Assembly: GCA_026210745.1 (NCBI GenBank)
Contig: CP110630.1
Span: 1,240,001 to 1,304,000 of the forward strand
Length of the DNA: 64,000 nucleotides
DNA from: Exobasidium rhododendri
Taxonomy: Eukaryota > Basidiomycota > Exobasidiomycetes > Exobasidiales > Exobasidiaceae
Reading direction: 5' to 3'
A program made the position numbers and the translations under genes. The notes under the pieces are model-generated. The model made no database searches. It saw only the letters and a program-made list of their open reading frames with translations, and was not told the DNA's origin. Shown here piece after piece: positions 41,524 to 52,510 of this stretch (the stretch's first letter is position 1; each line of letters starts with the position of its first letter).

Positions 41524-42511
41524 ATGTCGGCCCTCTTCGATCATCAGAATCCGTATTCACAAGCTTCGAGCTATGGATACGGAGGGAATAGCAATGCTGG
41601 CAACTCCAATCTGTCATTCTACACGGCAGGTCCAAGCGGAGGTCAACCAGAAAACTACGATGAGTACGCTTCAGGGTCAGGGACTAGGCCCTCGTTGGAA
41701 GGTCTGATGAGTGGTACGGGAGGATATGGTAGTAGCTCGGCAGATCGAAGTCTGATGAACAGCCAGATGGGATTCTGGAGTGCCTTTGGGACAGGAGGAT
41801 TCCCTGACGAACCAGGTCTAATGGAAGGTGAGCAGCGCAGCGTGTCCGCAACCACTTCTGGCAGAGGAGAGCTTCTCTGACCGTCCTCTTACTCTTACAC
41901 CAGAGCTGGGGATCAACTTATCTCATATTGTGGACAAGTCACTAACAGTGCTAAATCCACTGCACAGCTATTCCTCAAATCATGCTCGAGATGCACACAT
42001 GATGGATGACACAGATCTAGCAGGTCCTTTGCTGTTCTGCTTTGCTTTTGGAATGATGCTCTTACTTGCAGGCAAATCGCAATTCGGCTACATCTATGGA
42101 GTTGCACTGATGGGAGATCTATCGATCTACTTATTGCTCAATCTCATGTCGGAAATTGGAATTGATGCCTACCGAGTCGCAAGCGTACTAGGGTACTGCA
42201 TACTACCACTATGTCTTCTAGGGGCCATCAGCATCTTTCTGACATTAGAGTGAGTGACACTGCAGAGAAGGCCCATCATAACGCAAGAATTTTTGCCAAC
42301 TAATTATCCACTCCACCTCTGCAGCTCATGGCTGGGATACTTGGCAGCACCTCTTTTCATTCTTTGGTCCTCATCGAGTGCCTCGGGCATCTTTGTCAGT
42401 ATACTCGGGCTTAGTGAGCAAAGATTCCTCATAGCCTATCCACTCGGGCTCTTGTATAGTTGCTTTGCTATTCTCAGCATCTTCGACTTTGGTGGAGGGG
42501 TCAAGAGGTAG
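41524..42511 (+). CDS. YIP1: YIP1-family Golgi membrane protein (YIPF5/YIP1)
   Basis: Predicted 278 aa in three exons (41524-41827, 41904-42249, 42325-42511). The cytosolic N-terminal part is Gly/Ser/Tyr/Asn-rich. The conserved ELGINLSHI block precedes five transmembrane segments, including DLAGPLLFCFAFGMMLLLAG and GYIYGVALMGDLSIYLL, as in Yip1/YIPF5. Yip1 interacts with Ypt1/Ypt31 Rab GTPases and works in ER-to-Golgi vesicle formation. The C-terminus ends FDFGGGVKR after the last helix. Length fits the family. It is divergent from WASP, 389 bp away. Confidence 0.88.
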
Positions 42512-42755
42512 TTGAACACCCACTCGTTTTGTTTTCTTCGATACGCTTCCGAAAGAGAAACAACCGATGTAGATGAGCCGGCACTTAGAATGATGATGAG
42601 AAGGTAATGTGATAAAGCATATAAACATATGAATGACTAAATGTACAGGATGTGATGAGAGAACAGTGTGGGGCGAGATTGGTAGAGCGAAGTCTAGAAG
42701 TCATAGCAGGAATATGATGATCAATGAAAGAATGCTCTAGCACAGACAGCTTCTC

Positions 42756-44225
42756 TTAAGACAACTGTGCCTGCAGGCTCCTTTCCAAACGCCTCTTTGC
42801 CTTGAATGCACCAAAGCGAACGCCCGAAGCAAGGTTTTCCATCTTCTTCTTCAGCTCTTGGTTGATAGGTGTATCGATGCGTTCGCCTGCCTTCTTGTGA
42901 AGCGACACCTTTGTATCTCTATGCTTCGAAGGGTCCTTGGTGAGGTCTCCATCTTCCTGCTGTTCTGTGGCTGTTGCGATGTGATCATGGTGAAAGGCAG
43001 GAGTCGAGTAGGCAAAGCGTTCTTCATCGTCGTCCTTGAGTGGTTTTCCACTCATAATTGTGCGTAGTCCCAACATGTTGTTGTAGTTGTGACCTTGTTG
43101 CTCTTGAAGCGACGGAAGACTGGCTTGTCTTAGCATAGAGTGTCCCTTGCTGTTGGTCATGTCGGAACTCCAATGGCTAGGGATGTAATTGCTACTGCTC
43201 ATCTGTGCTGGCAAATATGGTGAATTCGTGCTGGTGCTATCAGAAACGTTTCCGCCATGGACGGGATTTCGAATAATGTGGCTGCTGTTGGTTCGTCTTC
43301 TGAAAAGGGACTTTGATAATTTGCGAAAGGGAGGGGGCGTCACTGTGCCGGAATGCGGTACCACCTCGACCTGACTTGCTGCTTCCAATGCTTCCCGTGC
43401 AACTCGCTGCTCCCTTTCCCAGTCAACAATACCAGTGAAGCCCCAGCTCTCGTCGCCACCGCCATTCTTTTCAGGCTCTGGAGAATGACTCTGTAGACCT
43501 AGCAAGCGAAGAGGAGGTGAACGGGTCACGCTGCTGCTTCTCCTGCTCCCACTTCTTTTAGTTGTCCAGCTTGATCTTCTGCTTTTGGTTTCACTAGGTG
43601 AAGCGATTATTGCTTCTGAATTAGTCGTAACGAAAGACGAAGGTCGTGGAGAAGCAGAGGGAGGAGACAGTTTCGCTCCGGACTTCGTCGTGGCTGATGA
43701 AGCTGAATAGCTCCGGTGATTGCTATGGAAGCGAGAAAATGGTTTGTCGTTCATGTATTCTTCGCTGTCGTCATCATCGTCATCATCAGTGTCGTCGTCG
43801 TCATCGAAAGAGGTAACGACTTGAAGCTTCCGAGAGATGTCATCGTGCATTGAGAGACCATGGCCTAGATTGGAGAGGCGAGAGGGTTGATAATGAGAGC
43901 CGCTGCCAAAGGAAGGACTTCTATGGTGCGCCTTTGTCGCACTGTGACCAATCTCTGCATGTATCAGACGCAAATTGTTCAAGTAACTTGGATCGTGCAT
44001 CTCTCCCTGGCTGTCGACGAAAGGTGAAGACTTGGACGGCATCTTGATCGCCGATGACTCTGCTGAAGAAATGGTGCTAAGCTTGGGACTGCCATGTCTT
44101 GGAGGTGACTTGATGGCAGTATGGGAGTGGTGATTGTAACCTTGCAAGGAGGGAAGAGGGTGGGCTTGCAGTAGCAACATATTGTTGTGGGAGGAGAAGG
44201 ACGAATGTCGAGACGAAGACGACAT
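42756..44225 (-). CDS. Serine-rich orphan protein
   Basis: Predicted 489 aa from the first ATG at 44225; the frame is open further up to a TTG at 44333. I do not recognise a family. The protein is Ser/His/Pro-rich with many SP and SS motifs, an Asp-rich run (about residues 140-155) and a C-terminal basic helical segment (ELKKKMENLASGVRFGAF, then KAKRRLERSLQAQL). No transmembrane segment or signal peptide is seen. The composition suggests a disordered, multiply phosphorylated cytosolic or nuclear protein. Codon use and strand-specific openness over nearly 500 codons support a real gene. The short C-terminal helical block is the best search seed. Confidence 0.7.
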   Translation of the reverse strand: MSSSSRHSSFSSHNNMLLLQAHPLPSLQGYNHHSHTAIKSPPRHGSPKLSTISSAESSAIKMPSKSSPFVDSQGEMHDPSYLNNLRLIHAEIGHSATKAHHRSPSFGSGSHYQPSRLSNLGHGLSMHDDISRKLQVVTSFDDDDDTDDDDDDDSEEYMNDKPFSRFHSNHRSYSASSATTKSGAKLSPPSASPRPSSFVTTNSEAIIASPSETKSRRSSWTTKRSGSRRSSSVTRSPPLRLLGLQSHSPEPEKNGGGDESWGFTGIVDWEREQRVAREALEAASQVEVVPHSGTVTPPPFRKLSKSLFRRRTNSSHIIRNPVHGGNVSDSTSTNSPYLPAQMSSSNYIPSHWSSDMTNSKGHSMLRQASLPSLQEQQGHNYNNMLGLRTIMSGKPLKDDDEERFAYSTPAFHHDHIATATEQQEDGDLTKDPSKHRDTKVSLHKKAGERIDTPINQELKKKMENLASGVRFGAFKAKRRLERSLQAQLS

Positions 44226-45188
44226 CTTATATGGTCGAGATTGGGTGTCAAGAAGGGGTGGCTGACTTATGGACGACCTTGTCAAACAAAAAGGTGACTC
44301 AGAGTATGTCGTCGAGATGCGTGGTGTCTTCAAGGTGCGTGGCGCAAATGCAAGGATCCAGGAAAGAGGGGCGCAGAGTACAGAATATGGGCAGATGGAT
44401 CAAGTGATGACAAGAGACAAGCCAATGTGCAGACAGAAGGTCATCCTTTGGCAGGCCAAGAATTTGTGCTGAGGCTAACTGTCTGTACGCACGCTGCAAA
44501 ATCATGCGCATGAACGACTCTCCACTCACTAAAAAGTGGTCAAGCAAATAAATGTGTAAAGTGTGCTCTTAGGAAAGATTCTGACCCGCCCGGCACTTAT
44601 TTCCGACGAAAGTGTGTGTGCTGATTGATGAAGTCTTACTATTCATATGTATTTCTCTATGTTTTACTCTATCTCGTATGTTTCCCCAGTTTCAGATTTC
44701 GAGATATTATTGCTCCTAACCCCGGGGACCGCGCCAGATGCTGCTATATACAGTAATGTGCTAGTCCTGTCTGTGGCTTTGTTTCAAACATTAATAAGCA
44801 TCAGACAGGAAGATGCGCGCGGAGTTCGGGAAGCCGAAGGGAGCAAAGATTGACGTGAGTGCGTACAGGACACCAGATGCCGCTCTTTAGGCAGGAAAGA
44901 AGCATATGACGCTTTGCCACACCGCGCGCTCGGGCTTTGAGGTGGTCCTGATCGCGCGGGCCAAGAGGACGACTTAAGGGCAAAGCTTCCCTCCTATCGA
45001 CTCAGGTGCTTTGACCCTGGCATCTTTCGAACACATCTCAAGCACGTCTGCCAGTGAGTGAGACACATCCGCCATGGCACTGCAGACGTATGAGAGACAA
45101 GAGAGGACTGGGTGGACATGAAAATCGCTCTAGATAGTACAATAGTGAAGAATATAATACAGTGTGAACTCTATCTCTTGTAATTTGC
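44226..45188. other. Long intergenic region between the Ser-rich gene and CSL4
   Basis: 963 bp without a supportable gene, mixed composition. The left part is the promoter side of the Ser-rich orphan; the right part is the 3' side of CSL4. Frames are short and unconvincing. No tRNA or snRNA signature was seen. Confidence 0.5.
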
Positions 45189-45933
45189 TCATTCTGGCTT
45201 GGCGACCTTGCGTTTTTCCACGATGCCGGTCTTGGGACACTGCATTTCTTGCCAATTTATGGGAAGAAGCGGTCGTTCACTCCCACGACTTCCTCCATCA
45301 AGTGCACTTGGACTAGGTGAGGGTAATGCATAGACTACGCCAAGATGATTTGAGGCGGTGCTGAGAAAGTAGGATCGAGCGTCACCAAGAGAAATCTAGC
45401 ATCGAGAGAAAAGAGATGAAGCAGAGCTGAAGGATCAGCAACATTCACAACTCTTCACAAATGCTACGAGGAAAACTTACCACAGTAGCGCGAACGATGT
45501 CGCCCGGTCGAAAGCAGTCGCCCATTCTGATCTTATCCTTTTCTGTAGCTCGGACATCTTGAGAACGAATCACGCCAGTGAAGTCTCCACCCATTGGATC
45601 CTCTCCTGCAGCATGATTCGCATAGGAAGCAGAACTACGATCCCCCATCGAGCACGGAAGGCCATCGACGATAAGTATAGAGATATTCGCCTGACGAGGG
45701 GTTACTCTAGTGATCCTACCCAGTATTGTCGATCCCGGATTGGGTACGACAAACCGAGCAGTGGAGCCTGAATGAACGCTCAGAACTGAACTGTGCGATG
45801 GGACTTGACCAACTACTGAAGACAGCAAATGAGATCCTCTCTCGTATGTTCCAAGACCACCGTGAGATCTCGACGCTCCTGCTGAAGTGATCAAAGGCTG
45901 CCCGGGAAGTAGCAGAGGCTCTGCGAATACCAT
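45189..45933 (-). CDS. CSL4: Exosome component CSL4 (EXOSC1)
   Basis: Predicted 219 aa in two exons (45481-45933, 45189-45395), intron phase 0. The start at 45933 gives MVFAEPLLLPGQPLITSAGA, matching the Csl4 N-terminal LPGQPL motif; the frame is open upstream, but no ATG lies there. An S1 domain occupies the middle (VVPNPGSTILGRITRV ... MGDCFRPGDIVRATV), then VISLGDARSYFLSTA across the splice. A C-terminal zinc-ribbon region ends INWQEMQCPKTGIVEKRKVA. Csl4 is a cap subunit of the RNA exosome that degrades and processes nuclear and cytoplasmic RNA, including pre-rRNA. It is divergent from SPC3 by 280 bp. Confidence 0.92.
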
Positions 45934-46070
45934 GCTAGGAGATTGTCCACCTGAGGCTGGATAAGTGAGGGGCAAGACCTGGCCAGGAACTAGCTCTAGA
46001 AGGGAAATCTAATGAGAGCATAGGACCAACGGACGAGCTAATTTTTTTTTTCTTGACGGGGAGGCTTGGC

Positions 46071-46076
46071 CACGTG
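46071..46076. promoter_or_regulatory. CACGTG E-box between CSL4 and SPC3
   Basis: Exact CACGTG inside CCACGTGG. There are 137 bp on each side to the CSL4 and SPC3 start codons, the exact midpoint of a 280-bp divergent promoter. Confidence 0.5.
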
Positions 46077-46213
46077 GGGTGGTCCTTGGCGTGTCGAAAT
46101 TAAGCAACGTCCATTTGAGCTCGAGCCGTCACTTGGTCACTTTGCTGTTCGCTCTGAAAGACAGCGCTGTCCACCTCTTTCGAGAGCTACGTCCCTCCGC
46201 CCGCCGCGTTGCG

Positions 46214-47015
46214 ATGAACACATCTTTGAATCGTCTCAATGCTGTGACAGCCTTTGCTACATCAACACTCCTGTGTATGGTAGCAATCATAGCTCTCATT
46301 TCTTATCCCACTCATCACCCAAGCGGAGCAGGGGTCGAGGTACAGACACTACAAGTGTGAGGATGACGTGGAAGTGTTGCGAAGGGAGGAAGATTAGAAG
46401 TGGCTTTGGCTAATCCACTGTCCTTTCCTTACAGTGTCTCTGGAAGAGCTCAATGGCACCTAGATCGGAGAGTGCAAGACTATGTCAAGGTCGTATTCGA
46501 TATTGACGCTGACTTCAGTAATCTGTTCAACTGGAACACCAAGCAAGTCTTCCTCAGCGTGGTGGCAGAGTACGATTCAAAAGCACATGTGAGCATTTTA
46601 GAACGGCAAAACGAGTTTGGTCTTGTCTTTAGTTCATAATTGATCGTCTTCATCCGACTGAACAGGCCAGAAATCAAGTGGTAGTATGGGATCGCATTAT
46701 TCGTGAAAAGGGCGATGCTCACGTCAAATTGCATGAAGGCATGAACAAGTATGGATTCAGGGAAGTCTCGAAAAGTTTCTCGTGAGTCTAGAAGAGAACA
46801 GGCAGTCATGCAGATCCTTCATTGACGTGTTGTCTCCTCTTTCCCTATCCAGCAACATTACCACGGCGACTTTCTTCCTGAAATGGAACGTGATGCCAAA
46901 AGTGGGTCTACTAGCATATGGCGACGAAGCTCAGACAGGCTCAATAGACGTACCAAAAAAGCTCTTGGCAGCTGTTGGAGAAGCTCGGATCAAAACCGAA
47001 AAGATGTGGATCTAA
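46214..47015 (+). CDS. SPC3: Signal peptidase complex subunit SPC3 (SPCS3/SPC22)
   Basis: Predicted 191 aa in four exons (46214-46356, 46435-46588, 46666-46781, 46853-47015). An N-terminal signal anchor ([20 protein letters not shown]) is followed by a lumenal domain with [28 protein letters not shown] and a sequon in [19 protein letters not shown], all conserved in SPC22/23. It is the accessory subunit of ER signal peptidase needed for cleavage of signal sequences. Length is normal for the family. It converges with MED21, 76 bp between stops. Confidence 0.93.
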
Positions 47016-47091
47016 TAGATCGCAATGTACAAATAGCTTAATGGTACAGCATGTGACGATGATTTCGGTCCTATCTGATGTTCACTTTGCG

Positions 47092-47694
47092 CTATTGATG
47101 TTTCTTCTGACTCGCCGCTGTCAAGGCTAATCTCTCCCTTGTGGTTTGATAATTTTCGCAGAGATTGTGAAGGGTAGTGTCAAGTTCTACCTTCAGCGTA
47201 CCTGTTGAGGCGAAAGGGATCAGCTCGTGACACGGAAGGGAGCGACAAGAAGCGACCTAACACTCACTGGCCTCCTGAAGCGCTCTCCTGTATTCCTCAT
47301 TGATCCCGGCGACCTGATCATTCAGCTCCTTGATCTCCCTCTGATATTCCTCCTCTTCCCTCTCTTTAGGTAAAGCTTCTACCAGCTTCTCGATGTCTTT
47401 CACCTTTCCTACCAAGTCATCTGTCAATTCTTCGATGTTGTCTGCCATACTCTCTTCATCGACCAGCATCTTGCTAGCCATCAATTGACCGGCTCCTGTC
47501 GGATTGTACATCGGAATTTCAGCGTTCAATTGCACATGAGCTGACTTGTTGGAAATGTGGTGGATGGATGATGACATGATTTGGATCAGTAGAGTCAGAT
47601 CAGATTCAATGGTAGAGATGAGGTCGACATCCGTTACTTCTTGCTCGGCTGCCGATGGTGCCTCCTCCCAGTTGCCTTCTTCGCCCGCATCCAT
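47092..47694 (-). CDS. MED21: Mediator subunit 21 (SRB7)
   Basis: Predicted 178 aa in two exons (47268-47694, 47092-47201), intron phase 1. The start at 47694 yields MDAGEEGNWEEAPSAAE, an acidic extension before the Med21 core DLISTIESDLTLLIQIM, then NIEELTDDLVGKVKDIEKLVEALP and a long C-terminal coiled coil ending in exon 2. The LVxKxxxIExLIxxLP pattern is the Med21 signature. It heterodimerises with Med7 in the Mediator middle module for RNA polymerase II transcription. The frame continues upstream, so a longer protein is possible, but the sequence there resembles a leader intron (GTAATC...TACAAG). Confidence 0.82.
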
Positions 47695-47987
47695 CGTTCT
47701 TGTAAATTGAATGTTTACTAGAGCTTTGGACAAGTCCCCGCTGCTGATTACCTGCTCCTGCAAATCGAAGAAGACAATGATGACATCTGAAGATAGGATG
47801 CAGTGGAGAAGAGAAAGATGGAGGATGCGACGCGAACGCCCCCTTTTCCATACCAAGGTGTGTGCGTCTTTTTCTATATCTTGGAAATGCAGCGTCTCGT
47901 CAGAGTGGGGGAGAAAGGGGGAGCAGAGGTCGTGAATCGCAGTATTGTCATTTATTACTAGGAGAGGGCAATGCGGTCGAATTTACA

Positions 47988-49761
47988 TCACTCATGATAG
48001 GTAGGTAGGTCCTCGTTCCAATCAGGATCACTAGGCCTCACCACCGTGCCATCTCGTCGGATGCGTGTCGCGGCTGTCACATGGGCCACCTCCGTCTGCA
48101 CTCGAGCCAATCTTTCCTGCTCTGCTTCCTTGCTTTTACTTGTAGAGTACGTAGAATCTTTGTCGCTACTTGCGTCATGAATTGCTGGGACAGTAGTGGA
48201 GGATGCTGTCGCTGATGAAATCTTTCTTCTCGGACTCAGAGTTCCTGTCAACGGACCCGGTCCTTGACTACTACTCATAATTGGACTCCCCGTCTCTGCT
48301 AGGGTAGGCCCACTCTCCACGCTTGCACTTGCTAGATTACTGCGAGGAGTATCGTACGCCGGCGATGAGACCGATTCTCGGTGATGAATATCTCTGGGAG
48401 GTAGAGGTGGTGGGGTGTGGCCCAGAACACTCTTAGCAGGCAAAGGACTCGGCTCAAAATTCAGATTGGGTGGTAAAGAGCCGCCCATTGGTAGAGCACT
48501 AGGTGATGAATGCTGATCGTGACTCAAGTTGGTCTGCAAAGTGGACTCTTGAGAGTCGAGTGTAGCCATTTTTTCCTCGTCTTCCTTGCTTGCCTTCTCG
48601 ATTTCTTGTCTATGACTCTCGCTAAATCGAATCGTTTGTCTCTTGGAAAGAGGCGCAATGGTAGATACTTGCGGCATTTCGGGTAGGCTAAAGTCAGGCT
48701 TGAATAAGATCAAGGCGGGTTCTACGGCTGCTCGAATGGCGGCAAGATTTGCCTCGCCCGGCCAAGTCTCGTCATCTGGCCCTCGATTAAGATTTCGTGG
48801 CGTTGGGAACGGAGGCGCATATACGGGCAACTGAGTCGTCATCAACTTGCCATAACGTGCTAAAAGGGCCATCTTCTCTCCCAGCTCAATCATGCTGTCG
48901 AAATGCGCATCGTAGCTACTCTTCAGTGCCTCTCTCTTGAGCTTTCCCAAATCTTCCTCCGATGCTTTGTCATCTGCTTCGAGATTTTGCAATTGAGCTT
49001 CCAAGGGAGCAATTTTGCTAGAATTCACCTTGGCTCTCTCGGGAACAAGTGCCATGAGCTCCTTGTGAATCTTTACTCTAGCTGCTCTCTTGGGTGCCAA
49101 TTCAGACTCTGCCTTTTGTATACGCTTCAGATCGACTCGACTATCTTCAATCTTTCTGGAATGCTCTACGTGCAAGTCTCCTATCAACGAGAAGATGTAG
49201 GCAAGTCGATCGGACATGTCTGCTAGTGCTTCGTCACCGGCTCCATCCTCTCTATTTTCAGAAAGCTGATCTTGTCCCCATCGACAAGTCGCTGTCGCTA
49301 CTCCTTTAGACTCGCGAGCCATGCCATCGTAGTCTATTCGTAGAGCTTTGATCCTGCCAGAGAGTTGATGAAATGATCTATTGTATTCGAATCTCGGGTC
49401 CACCGAAGCCACGCCATGCCTGAGCATATGTGGAAGAGAGCCTGTGTAGGTGAAACTACTGTTTGAGGACGATCGAAAGCGGTTGTGGAAGAAAGGCATG
49501 ACGTCAATACGTACGGCTGGAGCAATTGGTGGTACGGGCCCAGGAACGATGTACAGTATTCCAAGAGGTCTACCCTGTACTCCACCAATTTCGCCTACTG
49601 CCCACAGACAGGACAAGGGCGCCACTGGGCGTTCACGACAGCGGCGATGCCACTCACTTTCGATTTGAGGCCCCTTCCGACGCATCTCCGCTATGCTGCT
49701 GTTGAAATTGAGTAGCGGCCTCGTGTGCCCTTTCCCGTGCTTTCTGAAAGAAGTTGGACAT
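47988..49761 (-). CDS. Eisosome core protein, PIL1/LSP1 family
   Basis: Predicted 524 aa in two exons (49658-49761, 47988-49458), intron about 199 nt, phase 2. Exon 1 gives MSNFFQKARERAHEAATQF; exon 2 continues into the eisosome BAR domain, about residues 40-250: helices with ADMSDRLAYIFSLIGDLH, AHFDSMIELGEKMALLARYGK, as in Pil1/Lsp1. The C-terminal half is Ser/Pro-rich and probably phosphorylated. Pil1-type BAR proteins form furrows (eisosomes) under the plasma membrane and link to PIP2, nutrient transporters and TORC2. An alternative start at 49499 inside the intron (MPFFHNRF) is possible but less family-like. The long tail is unlike yeast Pil1. Confidence 0.85.
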
Positions 49762-50045
49762 GGTGGTTGTGATTTAGTGGTGTATCGATGTCTGGGTCGA
49801 AGAAAGGGACATCAGATACCGAAGGGGAAAACAAAGTGTTTTCGTGCACAAGCCACCTTTTCCCATTTAGTCGAAGTGTCCTGTGTAGGGTTAATATGCG
49901 ACCGCACTGCCTGGCGCGCCTTAGAATTGCTTAGAATTGTCCCGCGCACCTTCTATGTGGAGAAGAGGATTTTGAGGCAAGGCGGAGGAGGTGCGAACGC
50001 TACAACCACCAAACTTCCTCTTCCCTCATCTCCGCACACACAAGT

Positions 50046-51143
50046 ATGGCTTCTATCCATGCAGCGATTGCAGCTCAGAACCTTGCTGTCATAACAGGCG
50101 GGGCTTCTGGCATCGGCCTTGCCGCAGCAAAAGCTCTGTATAAGAAAGGCATGAATGTAGCCATTGGCGACAAGTGCGACAATCTTAACGACGCCGTAAA
50201 GAAGGTCCAAGAAGACTCTCCATCCCAAAAGTCAAATAAAGTCTGGGCAGATTCTGTTGATGTTGGTGACGTTGCGAGTCTTGAGATGTTCAGTAAAAAG
50301 GTACAAGAGGCGTTTCCTAAGTCGGACTTGACTGTACTCATGGCGAATGCTGGGGTGTCCGGCGCTACCAAAGCTTCAGAATGGCAGGGATGGCAAAGAG
50401 TTTTGAACGCCAACATGTTCGGAGTCATCAATACAGTCCAGGTCTTTTTGCCTCTGATCAAATCACACCAGTCTTCTGCTTTGATTATCAACACCGGCTC
50501 GAAACAAGTGAGTGTCCAAAGGTGATACAGTCGTTCAGTGCGGTAGAAGAGTAAAAGGTGCTGAATGCGTTTGGCGTTTTCCTTTGCAGGGTATCACGAC
50601 TCCGCCCGGAAGTGGAGCTGCCTACAATGTCTCCAAAGCAGCAGTAAAAGTCTTCACAGAGCAGCTGGCGCATGAATTACGATCAGAAGAGGCTACGAAA
50701 TGCATCGAGCCCAAGCTACTCATTCCGGGCTGGGTCTTTACTGGTTTATCAGGAGCCAACACACCCGGAAAGACGAAACCAGAAGGAGCATGGAGTGCAG
50801 AGCAGACTGTCGAATTCATGCTGGAAAGTATACAGAAGGGATCCTTCTACATCTTAGCACCTGACAATGATACACCTCGAGAGGTAGATCTGAAACGTAT
50901 GAAGGTAAGTGGCCCCGGTTGATCTACTGTGGACGCGATTACCGTGTCTTACCAAGAATCTGTGCATCACTTTGCAGTGGAATGTGCAAGACATTATCGA
51001 AGACAGGCCGGCTTTGTCTCGATGGCACGCAGACTACTCCTCAAAGTTCGGTAAGTCCGGCGAGGCCGTCATTCTTGACAAGTCCGCTGACAAAGAACTG
51101 CACCCCCGCTACAGACGAGTTCATGAAGAAATCTGAGTTGTAA
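50046..51143 (+). CDS. Short-chain dehydrogenase/reductase
   Basis: Predicted 292 aa in four exons (50046-50507, 50590-50904, 50978-51050, 51115-51143). The classical SDR features are visible: nucleotide motif TGGASGIG at 17-24, ANAG at about 99-102, Ser152 in NTGSKQ, and the catalytic Tyr166 and Lys170 in YNVSK. The substrate-binding part (WVFTGLSGANTPGKTKPEG) follows. The protein has no signal peptide, so a cytosolic enzyme is expected. The absence of an acidic residue at the end of beta 2 (AIGDKCD does hold Asp) leaves cofactor choice open, with NAD(H) somewhat favoured. The substrate is unknown. Confidence 0.85.
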
Positions 51144-51187
51144 GATGACCATTAGTAATACATGCGACCACAGTAGAATCGAAACAT

Positions 51188-52326
51188 CTACGCAAAGACT
51201 TTGTCTCTGCTGAGCTCGTCTGGTTTGGCTTCGTCTGCCAGCTTTTGCGTCTTGGCCTTTCGGTTCTGCACGGCGGTAGTACGCTCCTTGTAATGCTCGC
51301 CCTTTGTCCTTCTGGCATCGTGTCGAGTAGCGTTCGGTGAGATGTATTCTGGATTCTCATATACGGTCGCACCACCGAAACTTCCTTCAAAGATTCGTAT
51401 CGGAGTCATGACCATTCGAGGTCCAATCTCGACTAAAGTCGGTTGATCCTCTTCCGTCTTTGCACTCTTTGACTTGCGCTTCTTTCCTTCTGCTTCTTCT
51501 ACCTCCGCCAATGATCCTTTGCCAGGGTCCTTTTCGATGATCTGATAATTTCGGAACCAGATTTTGTTGTCAAGGATGGAGAATGAGATGACATGGTCAA
51601 CGAAAGGCTTGGAACGTCGTGCAAGGCGTGGCACTCCGAACATCTAAAAAGTGCGCTTACTATCTCAGTGAGTGACTCTTCTACATAATCTCACTCCAAC
51701 ATGGGACATACCTGGGTAAACATCTCCTTGATCAAAGCAAAGTGCGGCCTTTCATCGAATCCTTTGTCGAAGCTAAGCAGAGGTCTGCTGCCCTTGAGAC
51801 AATTTCCCTTCATCTTCAACTCGTCCATGGTGTGGATGTTCTGAATGTGCATCTTGACAGAAGGTCCGTTGGGCGTTTTGGCAGCCCAGAGATATAGATC
51901 TTCGTGTTTCCTTGCCTCAAAGTAGAGCGTGTTCTAGAGGGTGTAAGGGTGAAAGTGTGAAGCTATGATCTACCAACACATATGTGGCACGTCCACTCAC
52001 GTTGCAATTATTGAGCTCGGCCAGCTCGTTGAGGATGTGGAGATTGGACTTTGAGTCGAGTTTGGAATCTGCAGCAAGAATGAGAGAAGGAGAGAAACAC
52101 CCTTAGCTGTAGTCGGAGCTTTTCACTGCCGTCAAAGTTACCTACCTTTCTTCGAATGGGGAAGCAAAGCCTCAATATCGTTTACCAAGTGCCTCATACG
52201 CATAGTCACTCCTCGTGATGGCAGAATTAATACCCTCTGCTTGTTCTTTGGGGTAGCAGTGGTGCTCGTATCGTCCGTAGCTTTCCTCTTGCCCTTGGCT
52301 GCTGCTGCATTGTATAAGGAAGCCAT
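51188..52326 (-). CDS. BRX1: Ribosome biogenesis protein BRX1 (Brix domain)
   Basis: Predicted 308 aa in four exons (52146-52326, 52001-52068, 51712-51933, 51188-51643). The Brix domain is continuous after splicing: RVLILPSRGVTMRMRHLVND, LLPHSKKDSKLD, NELAELNNCNNTLYFEARKH, GPSVKMHIQNIHTMDELKM, GNCLKGSRPLLSFDKGF, MFGVPRLARRSKPFVDHVI and KIWFRNYQI, then EIGPRMVM. This is diagnostic for Brx1, a nucleolar factor of early 60S assembly. The N-terminal 20 residues and the basic C-terminus are typical. It is divergent from the NDUFAF6-like gene, with starts 184 bp apart. Confidence 0.95.
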
Positions 52327-52417
52327 GGTTGGTGTGCTGTAGCATGCAATCGCTGCACAGTCTATGTCGTCTTCTTAAATTTCGAACAAGCAGAAAAACA
52401 AAATTTATAGTCGGCGA

Positions 52418-52423
52418 CACGTG
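52418..52423. promoter_or_regulatory. CACGTG E-box between BRX1 and NDUFAF6
   Basis: Exact CACGTG 91 bp from the BRX1 ATG and 87 bp from the NDUFAF6-like ATG, at the centre of a 184-bp divergent promoter. An AAAATTT element lies next to it at 52400-52406, resembling the RRPE-type A/T motif of ribosome biogenesis promoters; that link is inferred. Confidence 0.5.
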
Positions 52424-52510
52424 AAGCTACATCAAGGAACCACTCCACTTCCCTGTGCCCTTTCTTCCTGCCCATGTCCAATTGTAGGTAATGCCAACCC
52501 TACGACATAT

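Noticed and set aside
45934-45975. Extension of CSL4 upstream of 45933
   Set aside because: The frame is open but has no ATG, and MVFAEPLLLPGQPL aligns with the normal Csl4 N-terminus.
49441-49499. Start of the eisosome gene at 49499 (MPFFHNRF)
   Set aside because: It lies in a good intron, and the upstream exon starting at 49761 has a strong coding N-terminus that joins in frame.
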